Assembly: GCA_902781045.1 (NCBI GenBank)
Contig: CACZHT010000015.1
Location: 32,295-96,294, forward strand
From: an uncultured Bacteroidales bacterium
Lineage (GTDB): Bacteria; Bacteroidota; Bacteroidia; Bacteroidales; Muribaculaceae
Direction of reading: 5' to 3'
Length of the DNA: 64,000 nt
Position 1 is the stretch's first letter. Every line of letters starts with the position of its first letter. Below, one piece after another: positions 1 through 9,040 of this stretch. The position numbers were made by a program, and so were the translations under genes. The notes beneath the pieces were generated by a model. The model was not told the DNA's origin. It made no database searches and was given only the letters and a program-made list of their open reading frames with translations.

Positions 1-1
1 C

Positions 2-685
2 GTCAACCTGGCGGCCCTGCTCACGATGGTAGCCGAGGCCGCGCCCGATATGCGCGTGCGCTTCACCACCAGCAACCCCGAGGACCTGAGCGACGAGATC
101 ATCGACACCATGGCCCGCCACGACAACATCTGCAACCACATCCACCTGCCGGTGCAGAGCGGCAGCAACAAGGTGTTGCGGCTGATGAACCGCAAGTACA
201 CCCGCGAGTGGTATCTGGACCGCATCGCCCGCATCCGCGCCGCTATGCCCGACTGCGGTATCTCGACCGACATGTTCACAGGCTTTCACGACGAGAACGA
301 GGACGACTTCCAGGAGACCTTGTCGCTGATGCGCGAGGTGGGATTTGACTCGGCCTTCATGTTCAAGTACAGCGAGCGTCCCGGCACCTACGCCAGCAAG
401 CACCTGCCCGACAACGTGCCCGAGCCGGTGAAAATCGACCGCTTGAACCGCATGATTGCCCTGCAGAACGAGCTGTCGCTGCTGAGCAACCAGCGCGATG
501 TGGGCCGCACGATGGAGGTGCTGGTCGAGGGCTACAGCAAGCGCTCGCGCGACGACATGTTCGGCCGCACGCCGCAGAACAAGGTCATCGTCTTCCCCGC
601 CGGAGACACCCAGGTGGGCGACCGTGTGATGTGCCGCGTGATCAGTGTCTCGAGCGCCACCCTCAAGGGCGAACGCATCAGCTAA
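2..685 (+). CDS. miaB: MiaB-type tRNA methylthiotransferase, C-terminal part
   Basis: Only the last 227 codons are in the window; the frame is open to the left edge. The product is the C-terminal half of a radical-SAM methylthiotransferase, which adds the methylthio group to N6-isopentenyladenosine at position 37 of tRNAs. Visible are the radical-SAM barrel motifs TTSNPEDLSDE, HLPVQSGS and RKYTREWY, then a region from about visible residue 165 onward that resembles a TRAM RNA-binding domain (VLVEGYSKRS, GRTPQNKVIVF, GDRVMCRVISVSSATLKGE). The CxxxCxxC iron-sulphur motif would lie upstream of the window. RimO and MtaB are close relatives, but the HLPVQSGSNKVLRLMNR signature favours MiaB. It converges with the minus-strand locus across only 20 bp. 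Confidence 0.93.
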   Translation, partial: VNLAALLTMVAEAAPDMRVRFTTSNPEDLSDEIIDTMARHDNICNHIHLPVQSGSNKVLRLMNRKYTREWYLDRIARIRAAMPDCGISTDMFTGFHDENEDDFQETLSLMREVGFDSAFMFKYSERPGTYASKHLPDNVPEPVKIDRLNRMIALQNELSLLSNQRDVGRTMEVLVEGYSKRSRDDMFGRTPQNKVIVFPAGDTQVGDRVMCRVISVSSATLKGERIS

Positions 686-705
686 TGAGTTAAGGAGTTA
701 AAACA

Positions 706-1134
706 CTATTGTCGCCCCATGAAGTCGGGGCGCTCAAGTGGTAGTTCGGGAGCGAGGGCATTGCCGTAGAACCGAAGAAGCAGACGGCGACGGTCGCCAC
801 TGACTTGGAGCAGGACAGTGCGGTTGAAGGGGCCGACCGGGCGACCCACCGGGTCGTAGGTGACACGCACCACCCCACCCTGCCCCGGCTCGATGCCACA
901 GCGGGGATAATCGACAGTGGTGCAGTTGCACGACACCAGTGCCCCCAGGATGTGAATCGTCGAGTCGCTGGCGTTGACAAACTCAAACTGGCAGGTCACA
1001 GCCCCACCGGTGACCGTGATGTCGCCGAAGTCATGAATCGTATCGGTAAAGACAAGGTTGCCCTTGTCGCTGGCTCGAGCCGCGACAAGGGCAAACACTA
1101 ACAACGTGAAAAGTATTCTTACCTTCAAGTTCAT
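706..1134 (-). CDS. DUF1573 secreted protein
   Basis: A 142-residue protein with an N-terminal signal sequence (MNLKVRILFTLLVFALVAARA). An immunoglobulin-like DUF1573 domain follows: KGNLVFTDTIHDFGDI, then the hallmark SCNCTTVDYP segment and RVTYDPVGRPVGPFNRTV. This small domain occurs in many exported Bacteroidetes proteins and has no established biochemical role. The start codon overlaps the stop of the upstream GH3 gene in an ATGA arrangement, so it is the last cistron of the long minus-strand operon and probably translationally coupled. The domain assignment is secure; a role in the polysaccharide locus is inferred only from position. Confidence 0.8.
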   Translation of the reverse strand: MNLKVRILFTLLVFALVAARASDKGNLVFTDTIHDFGDITVTGGAVTCQFEFVNASDSTIHILGALVSCNCTTVDYPRCGIEPGQGGVVRVTYDPVGRPVGPFNRTVLLQVSGDRRRLLLRFYGNALAPELPLERPDFMGRQ

Positions 1135-3698
1135 TGCAAGTTGATTGTGGTCTGTAGGTGGATGCGCTCAGATGAGCTACCCACCATGATTTGGTAATCG
1201 CCAGCCGGTGTTACAAAACGTCCACTCGACTCGTCCCAATAACGCAACTCGCTGCGCGGGATGCTGATGTTGACGGTCCGCCTCGCTCCGCGAGCGATGC
1301 TCACGCGCTCGAAGCCCCGCAACTGCCGTATGGGCATATAGGTACCCGTCTCGGGATAGTGGACATAGACCTGCGCCACCTCGTCGCCGTCGCGACGGCC
1401 GGTGTTGGTGATGTCGAAGCTCACACGCACCTCGTCGGCAGTGACCTGAGTGTTGAGGCGGCTGTAACGGAAGGTAGTGTAGCTCAACCCATAGCCAAAC
1501 TCATAGAGCGGCCGGCCGGTGAAATACTGATATGTCCGCCCCGGCCCACCCGTGAGCGAGTAGTCGTCAAATGCCGTCAGGTCGTCCATCGAGCGGTAGA
1601 ACGTCAACGGCAATCGTCCGCCGGGGTTATAGTCGCCAAACAGCGCCTCGGCCACAGCATTGCCCCCCTGCTCGCCCGGATACCATGCGTCGAGGATGGC
1701 CGGGATGTTGTCATCAATCCAGTTGATGGCCAGCGAGCTGCCTGCCACCAGCACCACCACGGTGTGCGGGTTGATTTTATAGATCTCTTGGATAAACTCC
1801 ACCTGGTCGGCAGGCAGCCCCAGCGTGTAGCGGTCTTGCCCCTCGCGCTCGATGCTCTTGTCAATGCCCAGCACAGCCACCACCACATCGCTCTCACGTG
1901 CCACACGGCCCGCCTCGCCATAAAGGGCGATGCGGTCTTTCGAGTCATAGTCCGGCGCATGCCAGTAGAGCCGGGCAAAGGCATCGCCACCACCATCAAA
2001 GTACTCGATGACGATGTGATACTTCTTGCCGGCCTCAAGTGTGACGGCAGCACGGTCCTCGGCGGCGGGGCGCGACACCCAGGCATCAATCACCTGCTTG
2101 CCGTCGATCCACATGCGGCAACCATCGTCGGTCTTGAGCGTGATGGTGTACTCGCCCGTGATGGTGGGGCACAGGTCGCCCGTCCATCGCACCGACATCG
2201 GGGCATGCCCCCACATCGGGTCGGGCGGCTGGTTGGCCGGGTCGTAGTATAGCTCCTCCTCGATGCGCGTGCGGGGAGTGCCCTGCAACTCTGCGTTGTC
2301 GAAGTACTCGGCCTTGAGCCCATCGGGGAAGAAACTCTTGTTGATAGGTTCGTAGCCGCTGGCCAGCGAAATCCAGGGAGCATGATTGACCTTGACACGG
2401 TCGCCCACACGGGCACGAATGCCGTCAAGCACCGACACCGGGGCGTTGACGGGTGTGCCGCTGTAGTCGCCAAACTCGCATCGCGCCGCATTGAGTCCCA
2501 CCACCCCTATCGAGCGAATCTTCTTGAGGTTGAGCGGCAGCATGTTGCCCTTGTTCTTGAGCAAGACCAGGCTCTGCCGCGCCGTCTCCAGCGCCAGTTG
2601 CTGGTGCTCCTTGCTGCCCACCACATCAGGGTTGATGCGGTTGTAGGGGTTCTGCGCCGGATCATCAAACATGCCCAGACGGAATCGGCCCCGCAAGATG
2701 TGATAGGCGGCCGAGTCGATATCGGCATCAGTGACGCGATAGTGGTTGTAGGCATCAATCAACGGCTGGCAGTAGACATCGTGGGCACACTCCAGGTCAA
2801 GCCCAGCCTTGATGGCCAGCACCGCGGCGGTCTCGTAGTCGCGCACATACTTGTGCTGAGTCACCATCCACTGGGGGGCGCTGCAGTCGCTCACCACATA
2901 TCCATCAAAGCCCCAGTCGTGGCGCAAGACCTTCTGTAACAGATAACTGTTGACAGTGCAGGGGATATGGTTCACTGCATTGTAGGCACTCATCACGCTC
3001 TGCACGTTGCCATGCTTGACACAGTGTTCAAACGCCGGCAGGTAGTACTCGCGCAGGTCGCGCTCGCTGATGACGGCATCACAACTGGCACGGTTATGCT
3101 CCTCGTTGTTGGCAGCAAAGTGCTTGAGAGTCGACACCACCTTGACATAGCGCGGGTCATCGCCCTGCAAGCCGCGCACAAAGGCGCAGCCCAACCGGCC
3201 GGTGAGGAATGGATCCTCGCCATAGGTCTCGGGTGTGCGTCCCCAGCGCGGGTCACGCGCCATGTTGATGGTGGGCGACCAGAAGGTGAGCAGGTCGCTC
3301 GAGCCGTCGTGCTGGTCTTTGCCCAGCCTGAAGTGGTTCCACTTGCCCCGCGCCTCATCGCTGATTGCGGTGGTAACTCGCTGCAACAGAGCGGGATTCC
3401 ATGTCGCAGCCATGCCAATGGCTTGAGGAAAGACGGTAAACTTGCCCGGCCTGACGATGCCATGCAAAGCCTCGTTGCCATGATAGTACTTGTCGATGCC
3501 CAAGCGCGGAATGGCCTCGGCATTGTGTGTCATGAGCGACACCTTCTCCTCGATGGTCATGCGTCCCAACAAATCGATGATGCGCTCGTGCATGGGAGCG
3601 CTCATGTCACGGAACAGCGGCCTGTCGACCGACTGTGCCTGTGTGGCCAAGGCCAATGTGACTGTTCCGACCAGGAGTGCGTTGCGAAATGTAGTCAT
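1131..3698 (-). CDS. GH3 beta-glycosidase with PA14 insert
   Basis: An 855-residue exported GH3 enzyme. After a signal peptide (about residues 1-22) comes the GH3 barrel, with the FSPTINMARDPRWGR-type motif and KHFAANN. The nucleophile is Asp271 in GYVVSDCSAP. The second GH3 domain is split by a PA14 domain (about 455-600; LKTDDGCRMWIDGKQVID), and a fibronectin-III-like domain closes the protein. This architecture is known for beta-glucosidases and for Prevotella beta-xylosidases, so the substrate is not fixed by sequence. The two neighbouring GH30 genes favour removal of glucose from beta-glucan oligosaccharides in the periplasm. It lies 2 bp after the upstream GH30 gene, so the three genes are co-transcribed. 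A paralogue with an extra C-terminal tail is encoded at 41496-44297. Confidence 0.92.
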   Translation of the reverse strand: MTTFRNALLVGTVTLALATQAQSVDRPLFRDMSAPMHERIIDLLGRMTIEEKVSLMTHNAEAIPRLGIDKYYHGNEALHGIVRPGKFTVFPQAIGMAATWNPALLQRVTTAISDEARGKWNHFRLGKDQHDGSSDLLTFWSPTINMARDPRWGRTPETYGEDPFLTGRLGCAFVRGLQGDDPRYVKVVSTLKHFAANNEEHNRASCDAVISERDLREYYLPAFEHCVKHGNVQSVMSAYNAVNHIPCTVNSYLLQKVLRHDWGFDGYVVSDCSAPQWMVTQHKYVRDYETAAVLAIKAGLDLECAHDVYCQPLIDAYNHYRVTDADIDSAAYHILRGRFRLGMFDDPAQNPYNRINPDVVGSKEHQQLALETARQSLVLLKNKGNMLPLNLKKIRSIGVVGLNAARCEFGDYSGTPVNAPVSVLDGIRARVGDRVKVNHAPWISLASGYEPINKSFFPDGLKAEYFDNAELQGTPRTRIEEELYYDPANQPPDPMWGHAPMSVRWTGDLCPTITGEYTITLKTDDGCRMWIDGKQVIDAWVSRPAAEDRAAVTLEAGKKYHIVIEYFDGGGDAFARLYWHAPDYDSKDRIALYGEAGRVARESDVVVAVLGIDKSIEREGQDRYTLGLPADQVEFIQEIYKINPHTVVVLVAGSSLAINWIDDNIPAILDAWYPGEQGGNAVAEALFGDYNPGGRLPLTFYRSMDDLTAFDDYSLTGGPGRTYQYFTGRPLYEFGYGLSYTTFRYSRLNTQVTADEVRVSFDITNTGRRDGDEVAQVYVHYPETGTYMPIRQLRGFERVSIARGARRTVNISIPRSELRYWDESSGRFVTPAGDYQIMVGSSSERIHLQTTINLQ

Positions 3699-3700
3699 AA

Positions 3701-5107
3701 TCAGAAAGTGAACGTATTGAATGAGTGCGGCAGCAACTCGATGTTGAGAAATCGTCCCTCATAGCCCAGTGCCATGGGCATCGAGCGGTCGGTGCGGTTG
3801 ACCGCCATGACCACGACCTTGCCGTCGGGGTTCTTAAACGCCAGCACCTGCTCGTTGTCGGTGGGCGTAACCAAGCGATAGGCACCGGGCTGCACACTGT
3901 GGCACAAGTGCTTCATCAGGAAGAACTCCGGGTGATAGATGACTGTGCGCTTCTCGGTGTCGACGGTGATGAGCGAGTTTTGCCGCCATCCCCAGGGGCT
4001 GGTGGCAGTCTGGTCAAGAATCATGTTCCAGTAGGTGAACACACTGGCCCCATTGCGCAGATAGTGGCTCATTTGCCACCAGGTGTGCTCGGCAGCGGCC
4101 CAGTCGTTACTGCCATTGCCGCACTCGGCCTCGGTGTGCATCATCTTGAGGTGCGGATACTCCTTGCTGATGTGGGGGATGGCGCCCTTGCCGTCCCACT
4201 GAAATCCCACCCCACGCCAGTACTTCTTGGCCTTGGGGTCATCAAGAGCAGTGCGAGTGAATGCCGGGTTGTCGCGATTGATGGTGCCAAAGTAGATGTC
4301 GGTCGTGATGCCGTCCTGCTCGAAGCGTGGTCCCAGGAAGTTGCCCACAAAGTAGGCCATATCCTCGGGACGCCAGGTGCAGCTGGCATACTTCTGGGTC
4401 GAGCAAGGCTCATTCTGGATGCAGATGGCGCTGATGGGAACCCCCTCACGAGCGTAGGCCTGCGCGAATTTAGAAAAATAGAGTGCGTATGCCTCAAGAT
4501 AGCCGTGCTGCATCTTGAACCCCGTGCAGGGCAGCTCTTGCTCCAGCTCGCGCGGCATGCCGTTGTGGCTAGGCACATCGTTGTCGTAGGAGCTGGCATA
4601 GTGTTCATTGGTCTTCATCCACGCCGGCGGGCTCCAGGGCGAAGCCCAGAACTTGAGTGCCGGCTGGAAGCGCTGTGCCTCCTTGATGTAGCGGATGAGA
4701 ATGTGTCGGTCACGGGCGATGCTGAAATTGACCATGCCCAGGTCGCCCGGCACATCGTTGAGCGAGTAGTAGTTCATGGCAAAGTCGCTGGCTCCGATGG
4801 GAATGCGACAATAAGTGTAGTTGCTCTCGTCGGGGTCAAAGAGCTGCCGCAGCACCTCGTTCCGCTGCTGCTCGTCCAGATGACAAAGCGCGTCCCATCC
4901 CAGCTCGTTGAACGTGCCTCCCAGGCCATCGATGACCTGCGCCTGGTGGCTCTCGATGGCAACGACAGGTGCCTGAGCCGTTGTAGCCCACTTGGGTGCC
5001 TTGACGCGCTGCCACAGGCTGCCCTGCGTCGAGCTGTGCCAGTCGATGGCGTGCAGGGTAGTGGCAGTGAGCAGCGCCAGGGTTATCAATGCTAATTTCT
5101 TGGTCAT
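3701..5107 (-). CDS. GH30 beta-glycosidase (beta-1,6-glucanase-like)
   Basis: A 468-residue secreted GH30 enzyme with a signal peptide (residues 1-20). The clan GH-A barrel carries an acid/base Glu233 in ICIQNEPCS and a nucleophile Glu326 in MMHTEAECG, aligned with the human glucocerebrosidase TAENEP and ATEACVG motifs. GGTFNELGWDAL and the C-terminal PHSFNTFTF beta-sandwich are typical of the subfamily that includes the endo-beta-1,6-glucanase BT3312 of Bacteroides thetaiotaomicron. Substrate remains inference. It is followed after 2 bp by GH3 and preceded by a second, divergent GH30, which suggests paralogues with complementary endo and exo, or linkage, preferences. Confidence 0.9.
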   Translation of the reverse strand: MTKKLALITLALLTATTLHAIDWHSSTQGSLWQRVKAPKWATTAQAPVVAIESHQAQVIDGLGGTFNELGWDALCHLDEQQRNEVLRQLFDPDESNYTYCRIPIGASDFAMNYYSLNDVPGDLGMVNFSIARDRHILIRYIKEAQRFQPALKFWASPWSPPAWMKTNEHYASSYDNDVPSHNGMPRELEQELPCTGFKMQHGYLEAYALYFSKFAQAYAREGVPISAICIQNEPCSTQKYASCTWRPEDMAYFVGNFLGPRFEQDGITTDIYFGTINRDNPAFTRTALDDPKAKKYWRGVGFQWDGKGAIPHISKEYPHLKMMHTEAECGNGSNDWAAAEHTWWQMSHYLRNGASVFTYWNMILDQTATSPWGWRQNSLITVDTEKRTVIYHPEFFLMKHLCHSVQPGAYRLVTPTDNEQVLAFKNPDGKVVVMAVNRTDRSMPMALGYEGRFLNIELLPHSFNTFTF

Positions 5108-5279
5108 ATTTTGAGTTTTAACAACCGCAAGACTCTCGCGAAATTTTTTCCTTATATTGTTTTAAACCACGAATTGCGCAAATTCTTATGTCCTATTGTC
5201 ATTTAAAAACCACGAATTTCGCGAGAAAATTATGAATTGTGAATTGTGAATTACAAATGTGTTCTTGTGGCCTGAGAGG
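5108..5279. repeat. AT-rich spacer with ACCACGAATT-type repeat
   Basis: The spacer between the two GH30 genes holds two copies of a motif around AACCACGAATT with nearby CGCGA words (about 5166 and 5210) separated by TTATGTCCTATTG. The same words recur in the long intergenic arrays at 48920-49275 and 61396-61735, so this is a short member of that repeat family. I see no promoter-like -7 box on the minus strand here. Confidence 0.5.
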
Positions 5280-6692
5280 TCACTTGATGGTGAATGTGTT
5301 GAAAGAGTGTGGGTCAAGCTTGACATGCAGCACCTGGCAGTCAACGGCTATCTTCATCTCACGGGCATGGTCTCGCTTGTTAGCCACAACGACCACAGTC
5401 GCTCCGTCAGGGTTGTTGAAGGCCAGCATCGTCTCGTCGTTGCCCATGGTCTTGAGTTTATAGGCACCGGGATGCACATAGTGGCTCAGGTGCTTCATGA
5501 GCCAGAACTCAGGGGTGTAGGTCACCGTGCGGTCGTTGGAGTTGACCACCACCAGCGTGTTCTGGTCCCATCCCCACGAGCTGGTGCCCTTGTCCTTGAG
5601 CACCATGTTGAAGTACATGTATGCGTTGACCCCCGCGTCGATATATGCCTTGACCATGTCCAGGGTGTGCTCGGCCGCAGCCCAGTCGTTAGTGCCACTG
5701 CCACACTCGTTCTCGGTGCACATGAGGGGCATCTGAGGAAACTTGCGCCGCATGGGCCGGACAATGTCCTTACCCTCCCATTGGAATCCAGCTCCCTTGA
5801 CATACTTGCCCACAACGGGGTCGTCCACCACCTGCAACACCTCGTCGAGGTTGTCGGTGTTCATTGTGCCATACCACATCTGCACACCAGGGTGGTCTTT
5901 CTTGAGTTTCGGCCCCAGGTATTTGCCCAAAAACAATTTGGTGCCTTGCGGCGACCACGAGCAGTTGGGCCAGATGTTGATGGTGTACGGCTCGTTCTGG
6001 AACATGATCATCTGTATGTTGATGCCCTCCCGCTTATAGGCTGTCAGATATTTAGAGAAGTAAGTTGCGTAGGCCTTCAAGTACTTATCCTTGAGGACAA
6101 ACTGGTCCTGACCGTGCTTCATGTCGGGGCCAGGATAACCATTGTCCTGCCCGGCCTTGGTGGCATAGTGGTGGTTGACCTTCATCCATGTGGGCGGTGT
6201 CCAGGGGCACGCCCAGAGTTGCAAGTCGGGATTGATGGCCAGCGCCGCCTTGATGTAGGGGATGAGCCCCGAGCGGTCACGGTCGATGCTGAAGTGACGC
6301 ATCTTGAAGTCGCCATCGTGGTCGTTGAGGCTATAGTAGTCGCGGGCAAAGTCATTGGCCCCGATGGGTGTGCGGCAGAAGGTCAGTCCCAACCCCTGGC
6401 GGCAGTCAAAGAGCTGGCGCAACACCTGCTGGCGCATGCTGTCGCCGAGCAATAGCAGAGCATCCCAGCCCAACTCGCCGAAGCATCCGCCGAAACCCAT
6501 CATCTGCTGCTCGCGGTAGCGAGTGACTATCACATCATTGACCTCGTCTTGCTTGAAATCGGTGACAGTGATGTCGGTGCGAGGTTGCCACCGATGCTTG
6601 TCGGTGCTGCTCATCCACTGCACATCCAGAGCCATGGCCCTGAGTGCCGACCATACAATCAAGGTGAAGAAAAGAAATCGGTTGATATTCAT
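5280..6692 (-). CDS. GH30 beta-glycosidase, second copy
   Basis: A 470-residue GH30 enzyme with a signal peptide ending near residue 21. The acid/base is Glu234 in IMFQNEPYT and the nucleophile Glu327 in LMCTENECGS. FGGCFGELGWDAL at the N terminus and a C-terminal beta-sandwich (DPHSFNTFTIK) match the neighbouring GH30 at 3701-5107, from which it differs substantially in sequence, so the duplication is not recent. Twenty-eight bp separate it from the GH92 gene upstream, consistent with one transcript. Both catalytic Glu residues are present, so activity is expected. Beta-1,6-glucan is the favoured substrate by family resemblance; beta-glucosylceramidase or beta-xylosidase activity cannot be excluded. 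Confidence 0.9.
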   Translation of the reverse strand: MNINRFLFFTLIVWSALRAMALDVQWMSSTDKHRWQPRTDITVTDFKQDEVNDVIVTRYREQQMMGFGGCFGELGWDALLLLGDSMRQQVLRQLFDCRQGLGLTFCRTPIGANDFARDYYSLNDHDGDFKMRHFSIDRDRSGLIPYIKAALAINPDLQLWACPWTPPTWMKVNHHYATKAGQDNGYPGPDMKHGQDQFVLKDKYLKAYATYFSKYLTAYKREGINIQMIMFQNEPYTINIWPNCSWSPQGTKLFLGKYLGPKLKKDHPGVQMWYGTMNTDNLDEVLQVVDDPVVGKYVKGAGFQWEGKDIVRPMRRKFPQMPLMCTENECGSGTNDWAAAEHTLDMVKAYIDAGVNAYMYFNMVLKDKGTSSWGWDQNTLVVVNSNDRTVTYTPEFWLMKHLSHYVHPGAYKLKTMGNDETMLAFNNPDGATVVVVANKRDHAREMKIAVDCQVLHVKLDPHSFNTFTIK

Positions 6693-6720
6693 AGTTCAGT
6701 TGATGTCTATTGATTGCATA

Positions 6721-8991
6721 TTATGGTTGTGGACAGGGCTGTGACGACGGAGGAACAGCAGCAGCGCCACTGCCCCAGAGGGTGTGACGCACGCTCATGT
6801 CGAGCACGATAGTCCCCCCATGGGCAACGTCATCGTGGGCAAACCACGGGCGGTCGCATCGTTTGCCATTGACGGTGGCCCCAACGATATACTTGGCCTG
6901 CTCGGACGCTTTTGGAGCCTTGATGCAGAGCACCTTGCCTCCGGGCAAATGGATGCGCGTGGCGGTGAAGAATGGGCTGCCCAAGTTATAAGCCGCGATG
7001 CCCGGGGTGACAGGATAGAAGCCCATCATCGAGAACACGACAAAGCCCGACAGTCCACCGCCATCCTCATCGCCCGGAACACCCATCAGGTCGTTGCGAA
7101 ACCACTGATGGACGAGGTCGCGCACGCGCTTCTGCGTCTTCCAGGGCTGGCCAGCGTAATTGTAGAGGTAAGGGATGTGCATCGACGGCTCATTGCCCAT
7201 GGTGAACTGCCCCACATTGCCCGTCTGGTCGGGCAGCTGGTGATAGAAGTTATATCGCTCAGTGCCCAACGCCTCGTCGAACGTCTGGTCCAGATTGCGC
7301 ACAAAAGCCTCACGACCGCCCATGAGGGCTATTAGGTCGGCCGGATTGTGCTGCACATCCCATCGATAGGTCCATCCATTGTTCTCGTCATAGTAGTCGC
7401 GTGCGCCGATGCCGCCGGCAAACTTGTAATCGAATGGTTCAATCCACTGTCCGTCCTTGTCCTTGGGGTGGAAGAACGATGTGGTGGTGTTGAACAGGTT
7501 GCGATAGTTGTAGCTGCAGCGCAGGTAGTGCCGCGCATCGTCGGTGCGTCCCAATGCAGTGGCAATCTGCGACAGGCACCACTGGTCGTAGCTCGTGCCC
7601 AATGTCACCGCCACAGCCTGGCGCTTCTCCCAGCCGTTGACACCCGGCACGGTCTCCTGCTCGCCAGGATGCAGCGCGGGGATGTAGCCGTGGTCGCGAT
7701 AGAAGGTGTCGAGCCAAGTGGCCTCGTGCGACGACCACGGTGCCAGGGTCTTCTCCTCGATGCCCCGGCGACAATAGTCGTAGGCCGCAGCCAGGTCGAA
7801 CCCCCGCAGCCCCTTGGCCCAGGCATCGGCCACAACTGCCACACCATGATTACAGTTCATGCGGCGCGAGTCGCCGGTGACCGCCGGAAAGGTCGGGAAC
7901 CAGTGGCGCGGGTCATGCTCGGCCGTGCGCATGAGTGACAGGATGATGTCGGTCTCGCGGTCGGGGTCGAGCAGCACCCGCAAGGGGTGTGTTGCCCGAT
8001 AGGTGTCCCACAGCCAGTCGTCGGTGTAGAACGGGTGTCCCTCGTCGCTGTGCACCTGGTGGTCAGCCGGGCAGAAGTATCGCCCCTGCTCACTGATGCA
8101 CACAGGGCGTTCCAGACAGCGGTAAAGCGAGGTGTAGAACACCACGCGGTCGCCTGCGGTGCCTCCATCGACCTCAATCTTGCCCAACTCGTCGTTCCAT
8201 GCCTTGCGGCCCAGCTCTTTCACCTGGTCGAGCGACTTCCCTGCCACCTCGGCCTGGAAGTTGGCCCGTGCCTGGTCGACGCTAATCAGCGACACGGCAT
8301 AGCGCATGACAACAGTTGAGCGTCCGGCATAGCGCATCACAACACTCGCATGGTCGCCGTGCGAGTGAGTGAACATGGCATCCATGTGGTTGTCACGAAG
8401 CACTCCAGCAGCTTGCGGCGACTGGTCGAACTCGGCATAGAGAAAGACCTTCACCCCACCCCATGTGTCCTGATGTCCGACTACCTGGCGCCCAGTCACC
8501 TTGAGGTCGCCATGGCCTGCATCCAGAATGACAAAGCCTGGCTGCGACTCAATGAACTGCAGGCGCACGATGGCACTGTGGTGACTGGGCGAGAACTCGG
8601 CAACAACACGTTGCTGGTCCAGGTCGGAGCGATAGTAGTAGGGTGTGATCTGCTCGTTGTCCCAGTCGGTGCGCATCACGCGGTGCAGCCGTCCATCGGC
8701 CTCTTGCGTGGCCGAGAGAGTGAAGCAGCTGTTCTCGCGATGATTGACCACGATGAGCGGCAGGCCATTGACTTTGCCCTCGACATGGCTGCCGCGATTG
8801 GGATAGAAGCGGAGCATGCCATAGGGCAGGTGCACGGTGGGATAAGTGGGCTTGAGCAGATGACTGATGTTGCCCATATAGGGGTTCACATAGTCGACCG
8901 GTGCCCCGCTTGCGGCATGACCATTCAAGGCCAGCACAATCAACAGGGAAGCGAGTATTCTGCTCAAAGTCCTCATATCCACATTCATCAT
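6721..8991 (-). CDS. GH92 alpha-mannosidase family, atypical base motif
   Basis: A 756-residue exported GH92 protein. The N-terminal beta-sandwich (VDYVNPYMGN, PTVHLPYGML) leads to the (alpha/alpha)6 catalytic domain. GH92 enzymes are calcium-dependent inverting exo-alpha-mannosidases. The catalytic-acid motif MGNEPSMHIPYLYNYAGQPWKTQ is intact, but the usual GNDDxGQMS base motif reads GDEDGGGLS, unlike the second GH92 here (18921-21137). That points to a different GH92 clade, possibly with other linkage or leaving-group specificity. The signal peptide may begin at the third Met (8976). It lies between the DUF4361 lipoprotein and the GH30 pair in the operon. Confidence 0.9.
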   Translation of the reverse strand: MMNVDMRTLSRILASLLIVLALNGHAASGAPVDYVNPYMGNISHLLKPTYPTVHLPYGMLRFYPNRGSHVEGKVNGLPLIVVNHRENSCFTLSATQEADGRLHRVMRTDWDNEQITPYYYRSDLDQQRVVAEFSPSHHSAIVRLQFIESQPGFVILDAGHGDLKVTGRQVVGHQDTWGGVKVFLYAEFDQSPQAAGVLRDNHMDAMFTHSHGDHASVVMRYAGRSTVVMRYAVSLISVDQARANFQAEVAGKSLDQVKELGRKAWNDELGKIEVDGGTAGDRVVFYTSLYRCLERPVCISEQGRYFCPADHQVHSDEGHPFYTDDWLWDTYRATHPLRVLLDPDRETDIILSLMRTAEHDPRHWFPTFPAVTGDSRRMNCNHGVAVVADAWAKGLRGFDLAAAYDYCRRGIEEKTLAPWSSHEATWLDTFYRDHGYIPALHPGEQETVPGVNGWEKRQAVAVTLGTSYDQWCLSQIATALGRTDDARHYLRCSYNYRNLFNTTTSFFHPKDKDGQWIEPFDYKFAGGIGARDYYDENNGWTYRWDVQHNPADLIALMGGREAFVRNLDQTFDEALGTERYNFYHQLPDQTGNVGQFTMGNEPSMHIPYLYNYAGQPWKTQKRVRDLVHQWFRNDLMGVPGDEDGGGLSGFVVFSMMGFYPVTPGIAAYNLGSPFFTATRIHLPGGKVLCIKAPKASEQAKYIVGATVNGKRCDRPWFAHDDVAHGGTIVLDMSVRHTLWGSGAAAVPPSSQPCPQP

Positions 8992-9040
8992 TCAGTCTTA
9001 ATCTTTTAAACGCTTATTGCTAACAACTTATTGCCAAAGC

